This document shows positions 1 to 8,602 of a stretch of 64,000 nt of DNA, one piece after another. A program made the translations under genes and the position numbers. Positions within the stretch are counted from its first letter, which is position 1, and the number at the start of each line of letters is the position of its first letter. The notes under the pieces were generated by a model. The model saw nothing but the letters and a program-made list of their open reading frames with translations, had not been told where the DNA came from and ran no database searches. Source of the DNA: Polaromonas sp. (GTDB lineage: Bacteria > Pseudomonadota > Gammaproteobacteria > Burkholderiales > Burkholderiaceae); assembly GCA_013823505.1 (NCBI GenBank), contig PNMH01000010.1, forward strand, positions 9,839 through 73,838. Direction: 5' to 3'.

Positions 1-133
1 ACTTGCCCGCGCCGTTGGGGCCGATGACGGTGATCACGCCGCCGGGCTGGACCTCGATGTCGATGCCGTGCAGCACCTCGGCGCGGCCGTAGCCCGCGCG
101 CAGGCCCTTGACTTGAAGAATGGGTGGGTTCAT
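1..133 (-). CDS. livF: LivF-type ABC transporter ATPase (N-terminal part only, cut by the window edge)
   Basis: Only the first 44 residues lie in the window. The ATG at 133 opens a protein beginning MNPPILQVKGLRAGYG, and the visible part ends inside a Walker A loop (GPNGAGK). In Liv-type importers LivF is the second nucleotide-binding subunit and works at the inner face of the cytoplasmic membrane. It starts just 1 nt after the stop of the upstream fused livM-livG gene, so it is the last visible gene of the leftward transport operon. The family call rests on the short N-terminus and strongly on context. Confidence 0.85.
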   Translation of the reverse strand, partial: MNPPILQVKGLRAGYGRAEVLHGIDIEVQPGGVITVIGPNGAGK

Positions 134-134
134 T

Positions 135-1904
135 TCAATGCTCCGTGCCGAGGTAGGCGGCGCGCACCTTCGGGTCTTGCTGCACCTGCTCGGGCGGTCC
201 CTGCGTGAGCAGGGTGCCGAACTCCATCACCACCAGGTGGTCGCAGATCTGCATCACCAGGTCCATGTCGTGTTCCACCAGCAGGATGCTCATGCCCTCG
301 CCCTTGAGCTGGCGCAGCACGCCGCCCAGGGCTTGCTTCTCCTGGTGGCGCAGGCCGGCGGCGGGCTCATCCAGCAACAGCAGGGTCGGGTCGGCGCAGA
401 GGGCACGCGCGATTTCCATCAGGCGCTGCGGGCCCATCGCCAGGTTGCCGGCCTGCTCGTGCAGGTAGGCGCCCATGCCGATGCGTTCCAGCTGGCGCTG
501 CGCTTCGCGGAACAGTTGCTTTTCTTCCGCACGGTTGGTGCGCAGCATGGCCGGCAGCACTCCTTTGCGCCCGCGCGTGTGCGCGCCCAGCGCCACGTTT
601 TCCAGCACCGTCATGTCCGGAATCATCTTCACGTGCTGGAAGGTGCGCGCCATGCCCAGCTGCGCAATGGCGCGCGAGGGCTTGCCGACGATGTTGCCGC
701 CCTGGAACTGCACCGCGCCGCTGGTGGCGGGCAGCACGCCGGTGATGAGGTTGAAGGTGGTCGACTTGCCCGCGCCGTTGGGTCCGATGAGACCCACGAT
801 CTGGCCGGCGTGGATCTGGAAGCTGATGTCGTTCACCGCGACCAGACCACCGAACTGCATGCGCGCCTTCTGCACGTCGAGCACCAGCGCGCCGGTGGCG
901 GGTTTGGCGCGCTCGGGCAGGGCGGTGGCGTCGGCCCAGTCCACCTTGCGCGGTGCCTTGGGCAGGTGCCGGCCCACGAGCGACCACAGGCCGTCCGGCA
1001 GGTACTTGAGCACCACCACCAGCGCGATGCCGAACACGATCACCTCGTAGCTGCCGCTGGTGCCGATGAGCTTGGGCAGCAGCACCTGCAACTGGTCTTC
1101 GAGCACGCGGATCAGGCCGGCACCGACGATGGCGCCCCACACGTGGCCCACGCCACCGATCACCGCCATGAACAGGTACTCGATGCCCATCTTCAACCCG
1201 AAGGCCGAGGGGTTGACCGTGCGCTGGAAGTGCGCGAGCAACCAGCCGGCAACCGAGGCGAACACGGCGGCCAGCACGAAGATGGTGACCTTGTAGCGGA
1301 AGGTGCTGATGCCCATGGCCTCGGCCATCTGCGAGCCGCTCTTGAGCGAACGGATGGCGCGGCCTGCCCGCGAGTCCAGCAGGTGCAGCATCGAGGCCAC
1401 AAACGCCAGCAGAATGACCCAGGTGAGCACGAAGAAGGCGCGGCCCTGGCCGATGTCGAAGTCACCGATGGACAGGCTCTTGATGCCGAGCAAGCCGTCG
1501 TACTTGCCCAGTGCATCGAGGTTGCCCATGAGGTAGTAGAGCGACAGGCCCCAGGCGATGGTGGCCAATGGCAGGTAGTGACCCGACATGCGCAGCGTCA
1601 TCAACCCCACCAGCAAGGCGCTGCCCGCCGTGAGGCCCATGCCGATGAACAGGGTGATCCAGGGCGAGAGTCCGGTGTTGAGCGTGAGCCAGGCCGTGGT
1701 GTAGGCGCCGATGCCCACAAACGCCGCCTGGCCGAACGAGGTGAGGCCGCCCACGCCAGTGAGCAGGATCAGGCCGAGCACGGTCATGCTGTACATGCCG
1801 ATGTAGTTGAGTTGGGCGATCCAGAAGTCGGGCAGGGGCAGCACGACGGTCAAGGGAATCGCCAGGGCCAGGATCAGCAGGCCGAGGTTTTGCAGTTTCG
1901 GCAT
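135..1904 (-). CDS. livMG: Fused Liv-type ABC transporter permease and ATPase (LivM-LivG)
   Basis: This 589-residue protein joins two normally separate subunits of a branched-chain-amino-acid-type ABC importer. Residues from about 1 to 320 are a hydrophobic LivM permease with several membrane segments. From about 345 onward lies a LivG ATPase with Walker A (GPNGAGKS), Walker B (LLLLDEP) and an H-loop histidine (LVEHD). The ABC signature is atypical: AMGPQRLMEIARAL in place of a canonical LSGGQ stretch. The gene lies 1 nt from livH and 1 nt from livF, so translational coupling is likely. Because catabolic CoA genes lie upstream, the cargo is probably an aromatic or acyl acid rather than leucine; this is inference. 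Such fusions occur in Burkholderiales, so this is not judged an assembly error. Confidence 0.93.
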   Translation of the reverse strand: MPKLQNLGLLILALAIPLTVVLPLPDFWIAQLNYIGMYSMTVLGLILLTGVGGLTSFGQAAFVGIGAYTTAWLTLNTGLSPWITLFIGMGLTAGSALLVGLMTLRMSGHYLPLATIAWGLSLYYLMGNLDALGKYDGLLGIKSLSIGDFDIGQGRAFFVLTWVILLAFVASMLHLLDSRAGRAIRSLKSGSQMAEAMGISTFRYKVTIFVLAAVFASVAGWLLAHFQRTVNPSAFGLKMGIEYLFMAVIGGVGHVWGAIVGAGLIRVLEDQLQVLLPKLIGTSGSYEVIVFGIALVVVLKYLPDGLWSLVGRHLPKAPRKVDWADATALPERAKPATGALVLDVQKARMQFGGLVAVNDISFQIHAGQIVGLIGPNGAGKSTTFNLITGVLPATSGAVQFQGGNIVGKPSRAIAQLGMARTFQHVKMIPDMTVLENVALGAHTRGRKGVLPAMLRTNRAEEKQLFREAQRQLERIGMGAYLHEQAGNLAMGPQRLMEIARALCADPTLLLLDEPAAGLRHQEKQALGGVLRQLKGEGMSILLVEHDMDLVMQICDHLVVMEFGTLLTQGPPEQVQQDPKVRAAYLGTEH

Positions 1905-1905
1905 G

Positions 1906-2946
1906 TCAGTGGTCCTCGTCGGAATGTTTGCTGCTCAGGGACCTGAACAGCAGGACGGGGAGGATGAGGGTGAAGACGATCACTTCCTTGAAGGCGCTGG
2001 CCCAGAAGGAGCCAAAGGCCTCGATGACGCCCACGCCCAATGCCGCGACCAGCGCACCGGGGTAGCTGGCCAGACCGGCAGCCACCGCGGCCACGAAGCC
2101 CTTGAGGCCGATGAGGAAGCCCGAGTCGTAGAACACGGTGGTGGTCGGGCCGATCAAGAGGCCCGAGAGCGCACCGATGAAGGCCGCCATGGTCATGGTG
2201 AGCTGACCCGAAGCCTGCGACGAGATGCCCATGAGGCGCGCGCCGGTCCGGTTCACCGCGATGGCGCGCAGGGCTTTTCCGCGCAGCGAGCGCTCGAAGT
2301 ACAGCCACAGCATGACGATGAGCGCCACCGTGGCGGCAAAGGTGATGATGGCCTGCCCGGACAGCATGACCGGGCCGATGGTGAAACGCTGGTCCCAGAA
2401 CGCCGGGTTGCGGAAGCCCTCGGCGCCGAAGAACAGCAGACCCAGACCGGTCATGGCGAAATGCACGCCCACCGAGACGATCAACAACACCAGCGGCGTG
2501 GCGCTCTCCAGCGACTGGTAGGCCACGCGGTAGACCAGCGGGCCGTACACCGTGACCACCGCCACGCTGAGCGCAGCCTGCACCCAGATCGGGAAATTCT
2601 GTGGCGCGGCCCAGATGGCCACGACGGAGACCAGCACCGGCAGCACCAGCGTGCGGCCTGCGGCCTTGAAGGCGATCGAAGCCTTGCCGTGATGGCGCCA
2701 GCGTTCGGCCAGTTCCATCAGCGCGGCGACACCGGCCAGCAGCAACAGCAGCCACACGGTGCCGGGCACCTTGCCGGTTTGAAAGATGGCCAGGGTGAGC
2801 GCGCCATAAGCCACGAACTCGCCCTGGGGAATGAAGATGATCCGGGTGACGGTGAACACCAGGACGATGGCCAGGCCCAGGAGCGCATACACCGCGCCGT
2901 TGGTCAAGCCGTCCAGCAAAAGAATGCTGGCGATCGAAAAGTCCAT
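1906..2946 (-). CDS. livH: Liv-type ABC transporter permease LivH
   Basis: This is an inner-membrane permease of a Liv-type (HAAT) importer that pairs with the LivM half of the next gene. The 346-residue sequence opens [20 protein letters not shown], typical of LivH, and has many hydrophobic segments and the family's cytoplasmic loop. It is longer than a usual LivH of about 290 residues because of an extra polar and hydrophobic stretch around residues 60-115. An in-frame ATG lies 60 nt further upstream, but the start at 2946 was chosen because a GAGGG ribosome-binding site precedes it and the first membrane segment begins there. A 147-nt gap with palindromic repeats separates it from livK. 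Confidence 0.92.
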   Translation of the reverse strand: MDFSIASILLLDGLTNGAVYALLGLAIVLVFTVTRIIFIPQGEFVAYGALTLAIFQTGKVPGTVWLLLLLAGVAALMELAERWRHHGKASIAFKAAGRTLVLPVLVSVVAIWAAPQNFPIWVQAALSVAVVTVYGPLVYRVAYQSLESATPLVLLIVSVGVHFAMTGLGLLFFGAEGFRNPAFWDQRFTIGPVMLSGQAIITFAATVALIVMLWLYFERSLRGKALRAIAVNRTGARLMGISSQASGQLTMTMAAFIGALSGLLIGPTTTVFYDSGFLIGLKGFVAAVAAGLASYPGALVAALGVGVIEAFGSFWASAFKEVIVFTLILPVLLFRSLSSKHSDEDH

Positions 2947-3008
2947 AAAACCCTCAGCGAAAAAAAGAGACGCCCTCGGAGCGCGATGCGTCAAAACCAG
3001 AGACACCC

Positions 3009-3093
3009 AGGGTCCGGCTCCGCCGGCCCAAGGTGTCGCCCCCTTCCCGCCGAAGGCGAGAGAGGGGGGAGCGCCGAAGGCGCGCGGGGGGTG
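3009..3093. repeat. Palindromic G+C-rich intergenic repeat between livK and livH
   Basis: The gap between the livK stop and the livH leader holds nested short palindromes: CCGGC-TCC-GCCGG near 3013, a run of Cs pairing with a run of Gs (about 3039-3069), and GCGCC-GAA-GGCGC near 3071-3083. The layout resembles the short repetitive extragenic elements common in Comamonadaceae. On the coding strand it could form a hairpin that protects livK mRNA or reduces read-through into livH, giving more binding protein than membrane subunits. That role is inferred, and family membership needs a genome-wide comparison. Confidence 0.55.
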
Positions 3094-4227
3094 TTACTCG
3101 ACCTTGAACTTGCCGTCGACCACCTTGAGCATCACACCGGTTTCGTTGGTGTAGCCCCAGTGGTCGTCCTTGGTCCAGTTCATCACGCCGTGCGAGAACA
3201 CGGTGCGGCCCATCGTCTCGAAAGCGTCACGCAGGCCGGCGCGGAACTCCGGGGTGCCGGGCTTGCCGTTCTTCAGGGCGATCGGCACGGCCTTGTTCAG
3301 GGCAATGGCGGCGTCGTAGCTGTGGCCGGCGAACTGGTTGCGCGTGCCGGGGCCCATCAGTTTCTCGTAGTTGGTGACGAAGTCGATCGCCAGCTTCTTG
3401 GAGGGGTGGTTCTCAGGCAACTGCTCGGCGATGACGGCCGGCCCGGAGACGACGAAGGAGCCCTCCACGTCCTTGCCACCGATGCGCACCAGGTCGGGCG
3501 TGGCGGCTGCGTGGGTCTGGTAGATCTTGCCTTTGAAGCCGCGCTCCACGATGGCCTTGTGCGGCATGGCCGCGCCCGAGCCCGAAGCCACCACCAGGAT
3601 CGCATCGGGGTTGGCCGACGTGAGCTTGAGGGCCTGCGGCGTGACGCTGGTGTCGGCGCGGGCGAAACGCTCGGCCGCCAGCACCTTCATGCCGGCCTTC
3701 TCGGCCAGTGGCGTGATCGCCTTGAGCCAGAGCTCGCCATAGGCGTCGGTGTAGCCCAGGAAGCCGATGGTCTTGATGCCTTGCTTCTTCATGTGTTCGA
3801 CCATGGCGTGCGCCATCACGTCGTTGCCCTGAGGCAGGCGGAACATCCACTGGTCGGCACCCGGTGGCACGCCAACCGGCGAGGCGGCCAGTTGCACCGT
3901 CTTGGCTTCGGTGGCCACCGGCGTCATGGCCGCGGCTACGGGCGTCAGGCACGAGCCGATGATCAGGTCGACCTTGTCTTCGGTCACGAAACGGCGGGCG
4001 TTGGCCGCGCCCTTGCCCGGGTCGCTCGCGTCGTCGAGGATGATGAGGTTGACCTTCTCACCCGCGATGGTTTGCGGGAACAGCTTGAGCTGGTTCTGCA
4101 TGGGAATGCCCAGGCCGGAGCCGGGGCCGGTGAGCGAGAGGCTCACGCCGATGTTGATGTCGGCCAGCGCAGCGGTGCTGGCCAGGGCCGTGATGGCCAC
4201 GGCGATGAGGGTTTTGACGGCTTTCAT
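3094..4227 (-). CDS. livK: Liv-type ABC transporter periplasmic substrate-binding protein
   Basis: This secreted binding protein captures the substrate for the LivH/LivMG/LivF importer. The 377-residue precursor has a clear Sec signal peptide (MKAVKTLIAVAITALAS, cleavage near ALA-D), followed by a type-I periplasmic-binding fold that starts INIGVSLSLTGPG, as usual for this family. The ATG at 4227 is preceded by a good AAGGAG site; an earlier in-frame start 42 nt upstream would spoil the signal peptide. It lies 48 nt after the thioesterase gene and ahead of livH, so transport and catabolism appear co-transcribed. The ligand cannot be read from the sequence; an aromatic acid is inferred from the neighbours. 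Confidence 0.92.
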   Translation of the reverse strand: MKAVKTLIAVAITALASTAALADINIGVSLSLTGPGSGLGIPMQNQLKLFPQTIAGEKVNLIILDDASDPGKGAANARRFVTEDKVDLIIGSCLTPVAAAMTPVATEAKTVQLAASPVGVPPGADQWMFRLPQGNDVMAHAMVEHMKKQGIKTIGFLGYTDAYGELWLKAITPLAEKAGMKVLAAERFARADTSVTPQALKLTSANPDAILVVASGSGAAMPHKAIVERGFKGKIYQTHAAATPDLVRIGGKDVEGSFVVSGPAVIAEQLPENHPSKKLAIDFVTNYEKLMGPGTRNQFAGHSYDAAIALNKAVPIALKNGKPGTPEFRAGLRDAFETMGRTVFSHGVMNWTKDDHWGYTNETGVMLKVVDGKFKVE

Positions 4228-4275
4228 GGAATGTCTCCTTCTGGGTGGTTGGGAAAGGGCAGGGAACAACGGTGA

Positions 4276-4695
4276 TCAGCTGCAGAGTGCCTTGATGTCT
4301 TCGGGCACCGGAATGGCCTTGATGCGGTCGGGCGCTTCGGGCGGGTGGATCACAAAGGCGCGTGTTTCGGTGCCCTCGCACAACACGTCGTCGCCACGCA
4401 TCACCACATGCTTGTGCATGAACACCTTCTCGCGCCATTCGGTCACGCTGGTGTGGATCTGCAGGCGTTCGCCGTAGGTGGCGGGGCGCATGAACTTGGT
4501 GTGGATCTCCAGCAGGGGCGTGCCGACGATTCCGCGCGTCTTCACCAGTTCGCGCCATGGCGGCACGCCGTTTTTCACGAAGAAGTTCAGTGAGGACGCG
4601 TCCATCCACTTCGAGAAGTTGGGAAAGAACACGATGCCGGCCGGGTCGCAGTCGCCGAACATCACGTCCACCTCGTACACGACAACTTTGCTCAT
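4276..4695 (-). CDS. Hot-dog-fold acyl-CoA thioesterase, 4-hydroxybenzoyl-CoA thioesterase type
   Basis: A 139-residue single hot-dog domain. The N-terminal block VMFGDCDPAGIVFFPNF matches the active-site signature of 4-hydroxybenzoyl-CoA/YbgC thioesterases, including the catalytic Asp in DCDPAG. It would hydrolyse an aromatic or short acyl-CoA to the free acid and CoA in the cytosol. The ATG at 4695 overlaps the stop of the SDR gene by 4 nt, a coupled arrangement. Placed after CoA ligase, hydratase, dehydrogenase and thiolase genes, it most simply releases a benzoate-type acid from its CoA ester at the end of side-chain shortening. The exact substrate is inferred; a housekeeping YbgC role is less likely here. 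Confidence 0.88.
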   Translation of the reverse strand: MSKVVVYEVDVMFGDCDPAGIVFFPNFSKWMDASSLNFFVKNGVPPWRELVKTRGIVGTPLLEIHTKFMRPATYGERLQIHTSVTEWREKVFMHKHVVMRGDDVLCEGTETRAFVIHPPEAPDRIKAIPVPEDIKALCS

Positions 4696-5456
4696 CGGGG
4701 GGCCATCCGCAGGGCACCGTCCAGACGGATCACTTCGCCGTTGAGGTGCGTGTTGGTGACGATGTAGGCAGCCAGCGAGGCGAATTCCTCGGGCTTGCCC
4801 AGGCGCGGCGGGAACGGAATGCTCGCTGCCAGCGAAGCCTGCACCGGCTCGGGCAGGGTGCGCATGAGCGGTGTGCTGAACAGGCCGGGTGCGATGGTGC
4901 AGACGCGGATGCCGTGCTGCGCGAGATCGCGCGCCATCGGCAGCGTCATGCCCACGAGGCCTCCCTTGGACGCGCTGTAGGCCTGCTGGCCCACTTGGCC
5001 GTCGAACGCGGCCACGCTGGCGGTGAACACCATCACGCCGCGCTCGCCGTCTTCCAGCGGGTCCAGCTTCGCGCAAGCGGCGGCAAACAGACGGCTGGCG
5101 TTGTAGGTGCCGATCAGGTTGACCGTGACCACCTTGGCAAAGTCTTCCAGCGGTGCGGCCGAGCCGTCTTTGCCGACCACGCGTTTGGCGCTGCCGATGC
5201 CGGCGATGTTCATCAGGATGCGGGCCGGACCGTGGGCCGCGGCCGCCGCGTCCATGGCGGCCTGCAGGCTCTCGGTGTTGGTGATGTCGCAATGGCAGGC
5301 GATGCCGTTGATCTCGCTGGCCACGCGTTGGGCGTTGTCCAGGTTCACGTCGAGCACCGCCACCTTGGCGCCCAGCCGCGCGAGTTCGCGCGCGGTGGCT
5401 TCGCCGAGACCCGAGCCACCGCCGGTGACGAGGGCGGCGTGTCCTTGAATGTTCAT
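4692..5456 (-). CDS. SDR-family 3-hydroxyacyl-CoA dehydrogenase (HSD10-like)
   Basis: This 254-residue short-chain dehydrogenase has the NAD-binding motif TGGGSGLG near residues 11-18, an NIAG motif, and the catalytic Ser/Tyr/Lys set including YSASKGG. An Asp at the end of the second strand (VLDVN) indicates NAD rather than NADP. The overall sequence resembles type-2 3-hydroxyacyl-CoA dehydrogenases (HSD17B10 group), which oxidise 3-hydroxyacyl-CoA to 3-ketoacyl-CoA. Between a thiolase and a thioesterase gene it supplies the dehydrogenation step of a beta-oxidative sequence. A paralogue with the same C-terminal pattern lies at 47250-48008. Confidence 0.9.
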   Translation of the reverse strand: MNIQGHAALVTGGGSGLGEATARELARLGAKVAVLDVNLDNAQRVASEINGIACHCDITNTESLQAAMDAAAAAHGPARILMNIAGIGSAKRVVGKDGSAAPLEDFAKVVTVNLIGTYNASRLFAAACAKLDPLEDGERGVMVFTASVAAFDGQVGQQAYSASKGGLVGMTLPMARDLAQHGIRVCTIAPGLFSTPLMRTLPEPVQASLAASIPFPPRLGKPEEFASLAAYIVTNTHLNGEVIRLDGALRMAPR

Positions 5457-5476
5457 GGTGTTGTCCTTCTTGTGTT

Positions 5477-6724
5477 TCAGGCCGAGGGGTTTTCGATGAG
5501 CAGGGCCATGCCCTGGCCGCCGCCCACGCAGGCGCTGGCAATGCCGTAGCGTTGGCCGCTGCGCTGCAGTTCGCGCGCCAGCGTGAGCGTGAGGCGCACG
5601 CCCGTGGCGGCCAGCGGGTGGCCCAGTGCAATGGCGCCGCCGTTGACGTTGAGCCGGTCCAGGTCCATGCCGAGTTCGCGCGCCACGGCCAGCGTCTGTG
5701 CGCCCTGGGCTTCGTTCACTTCGAAGCGGGCGATGTCGCCGAGCTTCAAACCCGTGCGCTCCAGCAGCAGGCGGATGGCGGGCGCCGGGCCGATGCCCAT
5801 GATCTCGGGCGGCACGCCCACGGCCGATGCGGCCACCACGCGGGCCAGCGGCTGCTTACCGTTGGCCTTGGCGTAGGCGCCCGAGGCGACCACGCAAGCC
5901 GCAGCCGCGTCCACCAGCGCCGAACTGTTGCCACCGGTCTGTACGCCTCCTTCAAACACCGCGCGCAGCTTGGCCAGCACCTCCACCGGCGAGACGCGCG
6001 GGTGGGTGTCGGAAGTCACTTGGGTCACCTTGCCTTGCAGCTTGATGCCGCGCGCCTGGTAACCGGCGAGTTCGAACTTCTCGGTGATCACCGGCACGAT
6101 CTCGCCCGCCAGGAAACCACTCTCCTGTGCGGCCACGGCCTTGGCGAACGAGGCGGAGGCGAACGCGTCCACCTCTTCGCGGGTGATGCCGTATTTCGTG
6201 GCCAGGTTCTCGGCGGTCTGGATCATGTTGATGCCAGCCGCCGGGTCCTTCAGCGCTTCCCACATGTAGTCCTTGAAGCCCACCGGTGCACCGAGCTTGA
6301 AGCCGGTGCGGTGGTCGAAGGCGGCGATCGGGTTGCGCGTCATGTTCTCGGTCCCCACCACCAGCGCAGCGTCGCAGGCGCCACCCTGGATGTGTTCACC
6401 GGCCTGGCGGAACAGCTCGAAGCCGGTGCCGCAGATGCGCTGCGCCATGATGGCCGGCACCTCCACCGGCACGCCGGCGTACAGGCCGATGTGGCGTGGC
6501 AGGAAGAACTGGTCGAAGTCGCCGGGCGCCATGTTGCCTGCGATCACCGAGCCGATGTGTTCGCCCGGCACGCCGGCGCGCTCCAGCGCCGCGCGTGCGG
6601 CCTTGATTCCGAGGTCGGTGGGCGAGATGTGGCCGAGCGCGCCACAGTAGTCGACCATGGGCGTGCGCACGCCGGCCAGCAGCCAGACGTCGTCGAAGGC
6701 ATTGAAGAATCCGCGGGATGCCAT
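5477..6724 (-). CDS. Thiolase (acetyl-CoA acyltransferase)
   Basis: A 415-residue thiolase. The acyl-accepting cysteine is C98 in RICGTGFELF, the general-base histidine is H369 in GGAIALGHPLAATG, and the second cysteine is C399 in ASACVGGGQG, so the catalytic set is complete. It would cleave a 3-ketoacyl-CoA with CoA to acetyl-CoA and a chain two carbons shorter. The C98 motif differs from the commoner NKVCGSG form, suggesting a specialised subgroup. The gene lies 7 nt after the CoA-ligase gene and 20 nt before the SDR gene. With them it would convert an aryl-3-ketopropionyl-CoA to an aroyl-CoA; the aromatic substrate is inferred from the ligase. Confidence 0.92.
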   Translation of the reverse strand: MASRGFFNAFDDVWLLAGVRTPMVDYCGALGHISPTDLGIKAARAALERAGVPGEHIGSVIAGNMAPGDFDQFFLPRHIGLYAGVPVEVPAIMAQRICGTGFELFRQAGEHIQGGACDAALVVGTENMTRNPIAAFDHRTGFKLGAPVGFKDYMWEALKDPAAGINMIQTAENLATKYGITREEVDAFASASFAKAVAAQESGFLAGEIVPVITEKFELAGYQARGIKLQGKVTQVTSDTHPRVSPVEVLAKLRAVFEGGVQTGGNSSALVDAAAACVVASGAYAKANGKQPLARVVAASAVGVPPEIMGIGPAPAIRLLLERTGLKLGDIARFEVNEAQGAQTLAVARELGMDLDRLNVNGGAIALGHPLAATGVRLTLTLARELQRSGQRYGIASACVGGGQGMALLIENPSA

Positions 6725-6731
6725 GTTGCGT

Positions 6732-8597
6732 TTACTCGGGTTTCAGGATGGCGTGCAGGCCATCGCTGTGCAGCAGGGCCACGGTCTCGGCGCGGTGGGC
6801 CAGCACGGCGCGCTGGTTGATCGAGCCCTTGTCGGTCACCTCGCCACGGTCGATGGTGGGCGGGTCGGCCAGCAGACACAGGCGGGAGATGCGGCTGGCG
6901 CTGCCGGTGGATGTCTTGGCCAGTTCGGTCACCACGCGCTGGAAGTGCGCGAGCACCGGTGCGCTGTTGAGCACGTCGTGCAGGGACGCATCGGCCGGCA
7001 AACCACTGAGCGAGCGCACCAGCGGTGTGGGGAACACCATGGCGCCGACTTCCTTCATGTCCAGGCCGGTGATCACCACGTCCTGGATGTAGGGCGCACC
7101 GGCCGCGATGATCTTGGCGCGCAGCGGACCCACGCTCACGAAGGTGCCGGTGGCGAGCTTGAAGTCTTCGGCGATGCGCCCGTCGAATTTGAGGCCGAGG
7201 TGGATGTCGGTCTCGTCGATCCACTTCACCGCGTCGCCGGTCTTGAAGAAGCCTTCTTCATCGAACGCTTCGGCCGTCTCGGCCGGCATGCGCCAGTAGC
7301 CCGGCGTGATGTTGGGGCCCTTGTAGCGCACCTCGGTCTTGCCGCCGGCGTCCACGAGCTTGAGTTCCAGACCCGGCGTGGGCAGGCCCAGGTCGCCAGC
7401 CTTCACGTTGGGGCTGGTCACGAAGATGCCGAACGGGCCGGACTCGGTCATGCCCAGGCCAGTGCCCATGACGATGCGTTCGCCGATCTCGCTTTCCTGC
7501 GCGGCGTGCAGGGCGTCCCACACCGGCTGGGCCAGCGAGGCACCGGCGTAAAAGAACATCCGCACGCGCGAGAGCAGCTTCTTGCGCAAGGCGTCGTCGC
7601 TCTTCATGGCGTTGGCAATCGCCTCGAAGCCGGTGGGCACGTTGAAGTACACCGTGGGCGCGATCTCGCGCAGGTTGCGCAGCGTCTCGGCCATCAGCGC
7701 GGGTGTGGGTTTGCCGTCGTCGATGAACAGCGTTCCGCCGTGGAACAGCACCATGCCCACGTTGTGGTTGCCGCCGAAAGTGTGGTTCCAGGGCAGCCAG
7801 TCCACCAGCACCAGCGGGCTTTCGGCCAGCACCGGCATCGACTCCATCATCTGCTGCTGGTTGGCGCACCACATGCGCTGCGTGTTGATCACGGCCTTGG
7901 GCATCTTGGTCGAGCCCGAGGTGAAGAGGAACTTGACGATGGTGTCCGGGCCAGTGGCGGCCATGGCGGCGTCGACCGCTGGCGTGGCAACGGTAGCCAG
8001 CAGGTCGGCAAATGGCGTGGTGGCGCGGCCGGGCACGGTGCCCTCGGTGGTCACCAGTTCCACGCCCTCACCCAGCGTGGCGAGCATGGCGCGGCTGTAG
8101 CGCTGCGCGTCGCTGGCAAACACCAGGCCCGGCGTGAGCGTCTTCACGACGTGGTGCAGCTTGTCGAAATCCTGGCTCACCAGCGAGTAAGCGGGCGAGG
8201 TTGGGCAATAGGCGATGCCGGCGTAGACGCACCCGAGTGCCAGCAGCGCGTGTTCGAGGTCGTTCTCGCTGAGGATCAGCACGGGCCTGTCGGCCGAGAG
8301 GCCACGGTTCAACAGGCCCTGGCCGATGCGGCGCGCGGCATCGAGTGCCTGCGCGAACGTGATGTGGCGCCAGTCGCCGGTGCTGCCGTCGGCGTTCTTG
8401 CTGCGGCGCGCGAACACGGTCTGGTCGGGGCGGGTTTTCGCCCAGTGCACCAGCCGGTCGGTCATGCGCTCGGGAAAGGACGGCAGGCTCTGGTCGGCGC
8501 GCAGGTAGTGCGTGCCCTGGGCACCGTCGCGCAGGGTGGCGCGGGTGACGCCGAAGGTGAGCGGGCGGTAGCGGGCCATGGTCGGGTTCTGGCTCAT
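6732..8597 (-). CDS. fcs: Feruloyl-CoA synthase-like AMP-forming acid:CoA ligase
   Basis: A 621-residue adenylate-forming ligase. The phosphate-binding loop is FTSGSTKMPK, followed by the unusual stretch AVINTQRMWCANQQQM that I associate with feruloyl-CoA synthases; MTESGP and a Lys-rich C-terminal domain also fit. The reaction is hydroxycinnamate + ATP + CoA to the CoA thioester in the cytosol. It sits in the middle of a tightly packed operon (5 nt after the crotonase, 7 nt before the thiolase). Ferulate, caffeate, coumarate or a dihydro form could be substrates; the sequence alone does not say which. Another aryl-acid ligase activity is the main alternative. Confidence 0.85.
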   Translation of the reverse strand: MSQNPTMARYRPLTFGVTRATLRDGAQGTHYLRADQSLPSFPERMTDRLVHWAKTRPDQTVFARRSKNADGSTGDWRHITFAQALDAARRIGQGLLNRGLSADRPVLILSENDLEHALLALGCVYAGIAYCPTSPAYSLVSQDFDKLHHVVKTLTPGLVFASDAQRYSRAMLATLGEGVELVTTEGTVPGRATTPFADLLATVATPAVDAAMAATGPDTIVKFLFTSGSTKMPKAVINTQRMWCANQQQMMESMPVLAESPLVLVDWLPWNHTFGGNHNVGMVLFHGGTLFIDDGKPTPALMAETLRNLREIAPTVYFNVPTGFEAIANAMKSDDALRKKLLSRVRMFFYAGASLAQPVWDALHAAQESEIGERIVMGTGLGMTESGPFGIFVTSPNVKAGDLGLPTPGLELKLVDAGGKTEVRYKGPNITPGYWRMPAETAEAFDEEGFFKTGDAVKWIDETDIHLGLKFDGRIAEDFKLATGTFVSVGPLRAKIIAAGAPYIQDVVITGLDMKEVGAMVFPTPLVRSLSGLPADASLHDVLNSAPVLAHFQRVVTELAKTSTGSASRISRLCLLADPPTIDRGEVTDKGSINQRAVLAHRAETVALLHSDGLHAILKPE

Positions 8598-8602
8598 GGC
8601 GC

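Noticed and set aside
120..4275. Long open frames opposite the Liv operon (608 and 822 codons)
   Set aside because: They are His/Gln/Arg-rich shadow frames typical of high-G+C DNA, lie antisense to well-supported genes and match no family.
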